Of a DNA stretch of 6,839 bases, positions 6,142 to 6,839 are shown one piece after another; position 1 is the first letter of the stretch; every line of letters begins with the position of its first letter. Below the pieces are notes generated by a model, which worked only from the letters and a program-made list of their open reading frames with translations, searched no databases and was not told the DNA's origin. Position numbers and translations under genes: made by a program. The stretch is taken from positions 1 through 6,839 of the forward strand of contig JAPLSP010000266.1 of assembly GCA_026398575.1 (NCBI GenBank), read 5' to 3'. The DNA comes from Candidatus Sumerlaeota bacterium. GTDB lineage: Bacteria > Sumerlaeota > Sumerlaeia > JADFCT01.

Positions 6142-6839
6142 ATGGATACGAATCCCCAGCCGCCAATGGACCGTCGCGAATTTCTGCGTCTTGGCGCCTT
6201 GGGCGCCGCGGGATTGGCGGCAAAGCAAATGCTCTCTCCAGGCGCCGCGCTGGCCGCCGATGTTCCTGCCGCTCCCAACAAAACCAAACCCAACGTCATC
6301 ATTCTGCTGTCGGACGACCAGGGATACGGCGACATGTCGTGCCATGGGAATCCCGTGTTGAAGACGCCCAACATGGATCAGCTGCATGCGCAGAGCGTGC
6401 GGCTTACGGATTTTCACGTCGCGCCCATGTGCACGCCCACGCGCAGTCAGCTCATGACGGGGCTTGATTGCTTGCGCAGCGGCGCGAGCTCTGTATCTGC
6501 CGGTCGTTCCATGATTCGGCGGGGCATTCCAACGATGGCCGAGATCTTCGCCGCCGGCGGCTATCGCACGGGGCATTTCGGCAAATGGCATCTGGGCGAC
6601 AGCTATCCCAATCTGCCTCATCAGCGCGGATTCCAGGAGACGGTTTATCACTTGGTGTGGGGCATTACCTCGATGGCCGACTTATGGCAGAACGACTACT
6701 TCGACGGATGGTTCCGTCATAATGGCGTCTTGACACAATACAAAGGCTATTGCACCGACGTCTGGTTCGGCCTTGCGATGAATTGGATCAAGGAGCGCCG
6801 CGAAAAGAATGAGCCTTTCTTTCTTTATCTTCCGACCAA
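6142..6839 (+). CDS. Tat-exported type I (formylglycine-dependent) sulfatase, 3' partial
   Basis: Hydrolyses sulfate esters, probably on a sulfated polysaccharide. The frame stays open from ATG 6142 to the window end (232 full codons), so perhaps half of the protein is missing. The N-terminus has a twin-arginine signal, DRREFLRLG at 10-18, then an Ala/Gly-rich hydrophobic stretch with likely cleavage after ALA near residue 38-39. The alkaline-phosphatase-like sulfatase fold follows: NVIILLSDDQGYGD at 51-64 with metal-binding Asp58/Asp59, then CTPTR at 97-101, the signature in which Cys97 becomes the catalytic formylglycine, followed by SQLMTG. GYRTGHFGKWHLGD at 140-153 holds the active-site Lys148 and His150. 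The later NDYFDGWFRHNG and GYCTDVWF segments resemble the arylsulfatases abundant in PVC bacteria. Specificity cannot be read from this fragment. Cys97 should be modified before Tat export of the folded enzyme, so a maturase must act in the cytoplasm. Confidence 0.95.
   Translation, partial: MDTNPQPPMDRREFLRLGALGAAGLAAKQMLSPGAALAADVPAAPNKTKPNVIILLSDDQGYGDMSCHGNPVLKTPNMDQLHAQSVRLTDFHVAPMCTPTRSQLMTGLDCLRSGASSVSAGRSMIRRGIPTMAEIFAAGGYRTGHFGKWHLGDSYPNLPHQRGFQETVYHLVWGITSMADLWQNDYFDGWFRHNGVLTQYKGYCTDVWFGLAMNWIKERREKNEPFFLYLPT

Noticed and set aside
6090..6467. Overlapping + strand ORFs at 6062-6361 and 6090-6467
   Set aside because: They overlap the sulfatase start in other frames; the sulfatase frame has the RBS, Tat signal and CTPTR motif.

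Overview
The window carries four genes, all on the + strand, with no sign of an RNA gene, insertion sequence or CRISPR array. In order they are: a secreted sialate O-acetylesterase-type SGNH esterase (cut at its 5' end by the window edge); a very large exported protein combining a hydrazine-synthase-alpha-like (HzsA-related) beta-propeller and two c-type heme sites with a C-terminal formylglycine-generating-enzyme (FGE/SUMF1) family domain; a small exported six-repeat beta-propeller protein; and the N-terminal third or so of a Tat-exported formylglycine-type sulfatase that runs off the 3' edge.

Organism: a moderately GC-rich bacterium, most likely of the PVC superphylum (Planctomycetota, Verrucomicrobiota, Lentisphaerota) or a lineage of similar lifestyle such as Hydrogenedentota or Sumerlaeota. 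This is inferred from gene content: abundant sulfatases, sialate O-acetylesterases with a charged insert, HzsA-related cytochromes and FGE-domain fusions are characteristic of those groups. Three starts have clear Shine-Dalgarno sequences at normal spacing. No marker gene fixes the phylum.

Layout: 1-1551 esterase; 1552-1729 intergenic, with a weak hairpin followed by a T-run, a sigma-70-like promoter candidate and an AAGGAG ribosome binding site; 1730-5083 HzsA-like/FGE fusion; 5084-5181 intergenic, half of it a 10-bp-period tandem repeat; 5182-6102 beta-propeller protein; 6103-6141 short gap with an RBS; 6142-6839 sulfatase. The last two genes are close enough to be co-transcribed.

How they may work together: all four products carry export signals, so the locus looks like an envelope or extracellular module. 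Esterase plus sulfatase suggests removal of acetyl and sulfate groups from complex glycans. The heme-FGE fusion is the most unusual item. It has the layout of hydrazine synthase alpha, but it lacks the tyrosine I recall as the axial heme ligand in that enzyme, and its FGE domain lacks the two catalytic cysteines of true FGE. It is therefore unlikely to make hydrazine or to mature the neighbouring sulfatase. A periplasmic redox or binding role is more plausible but unproven.
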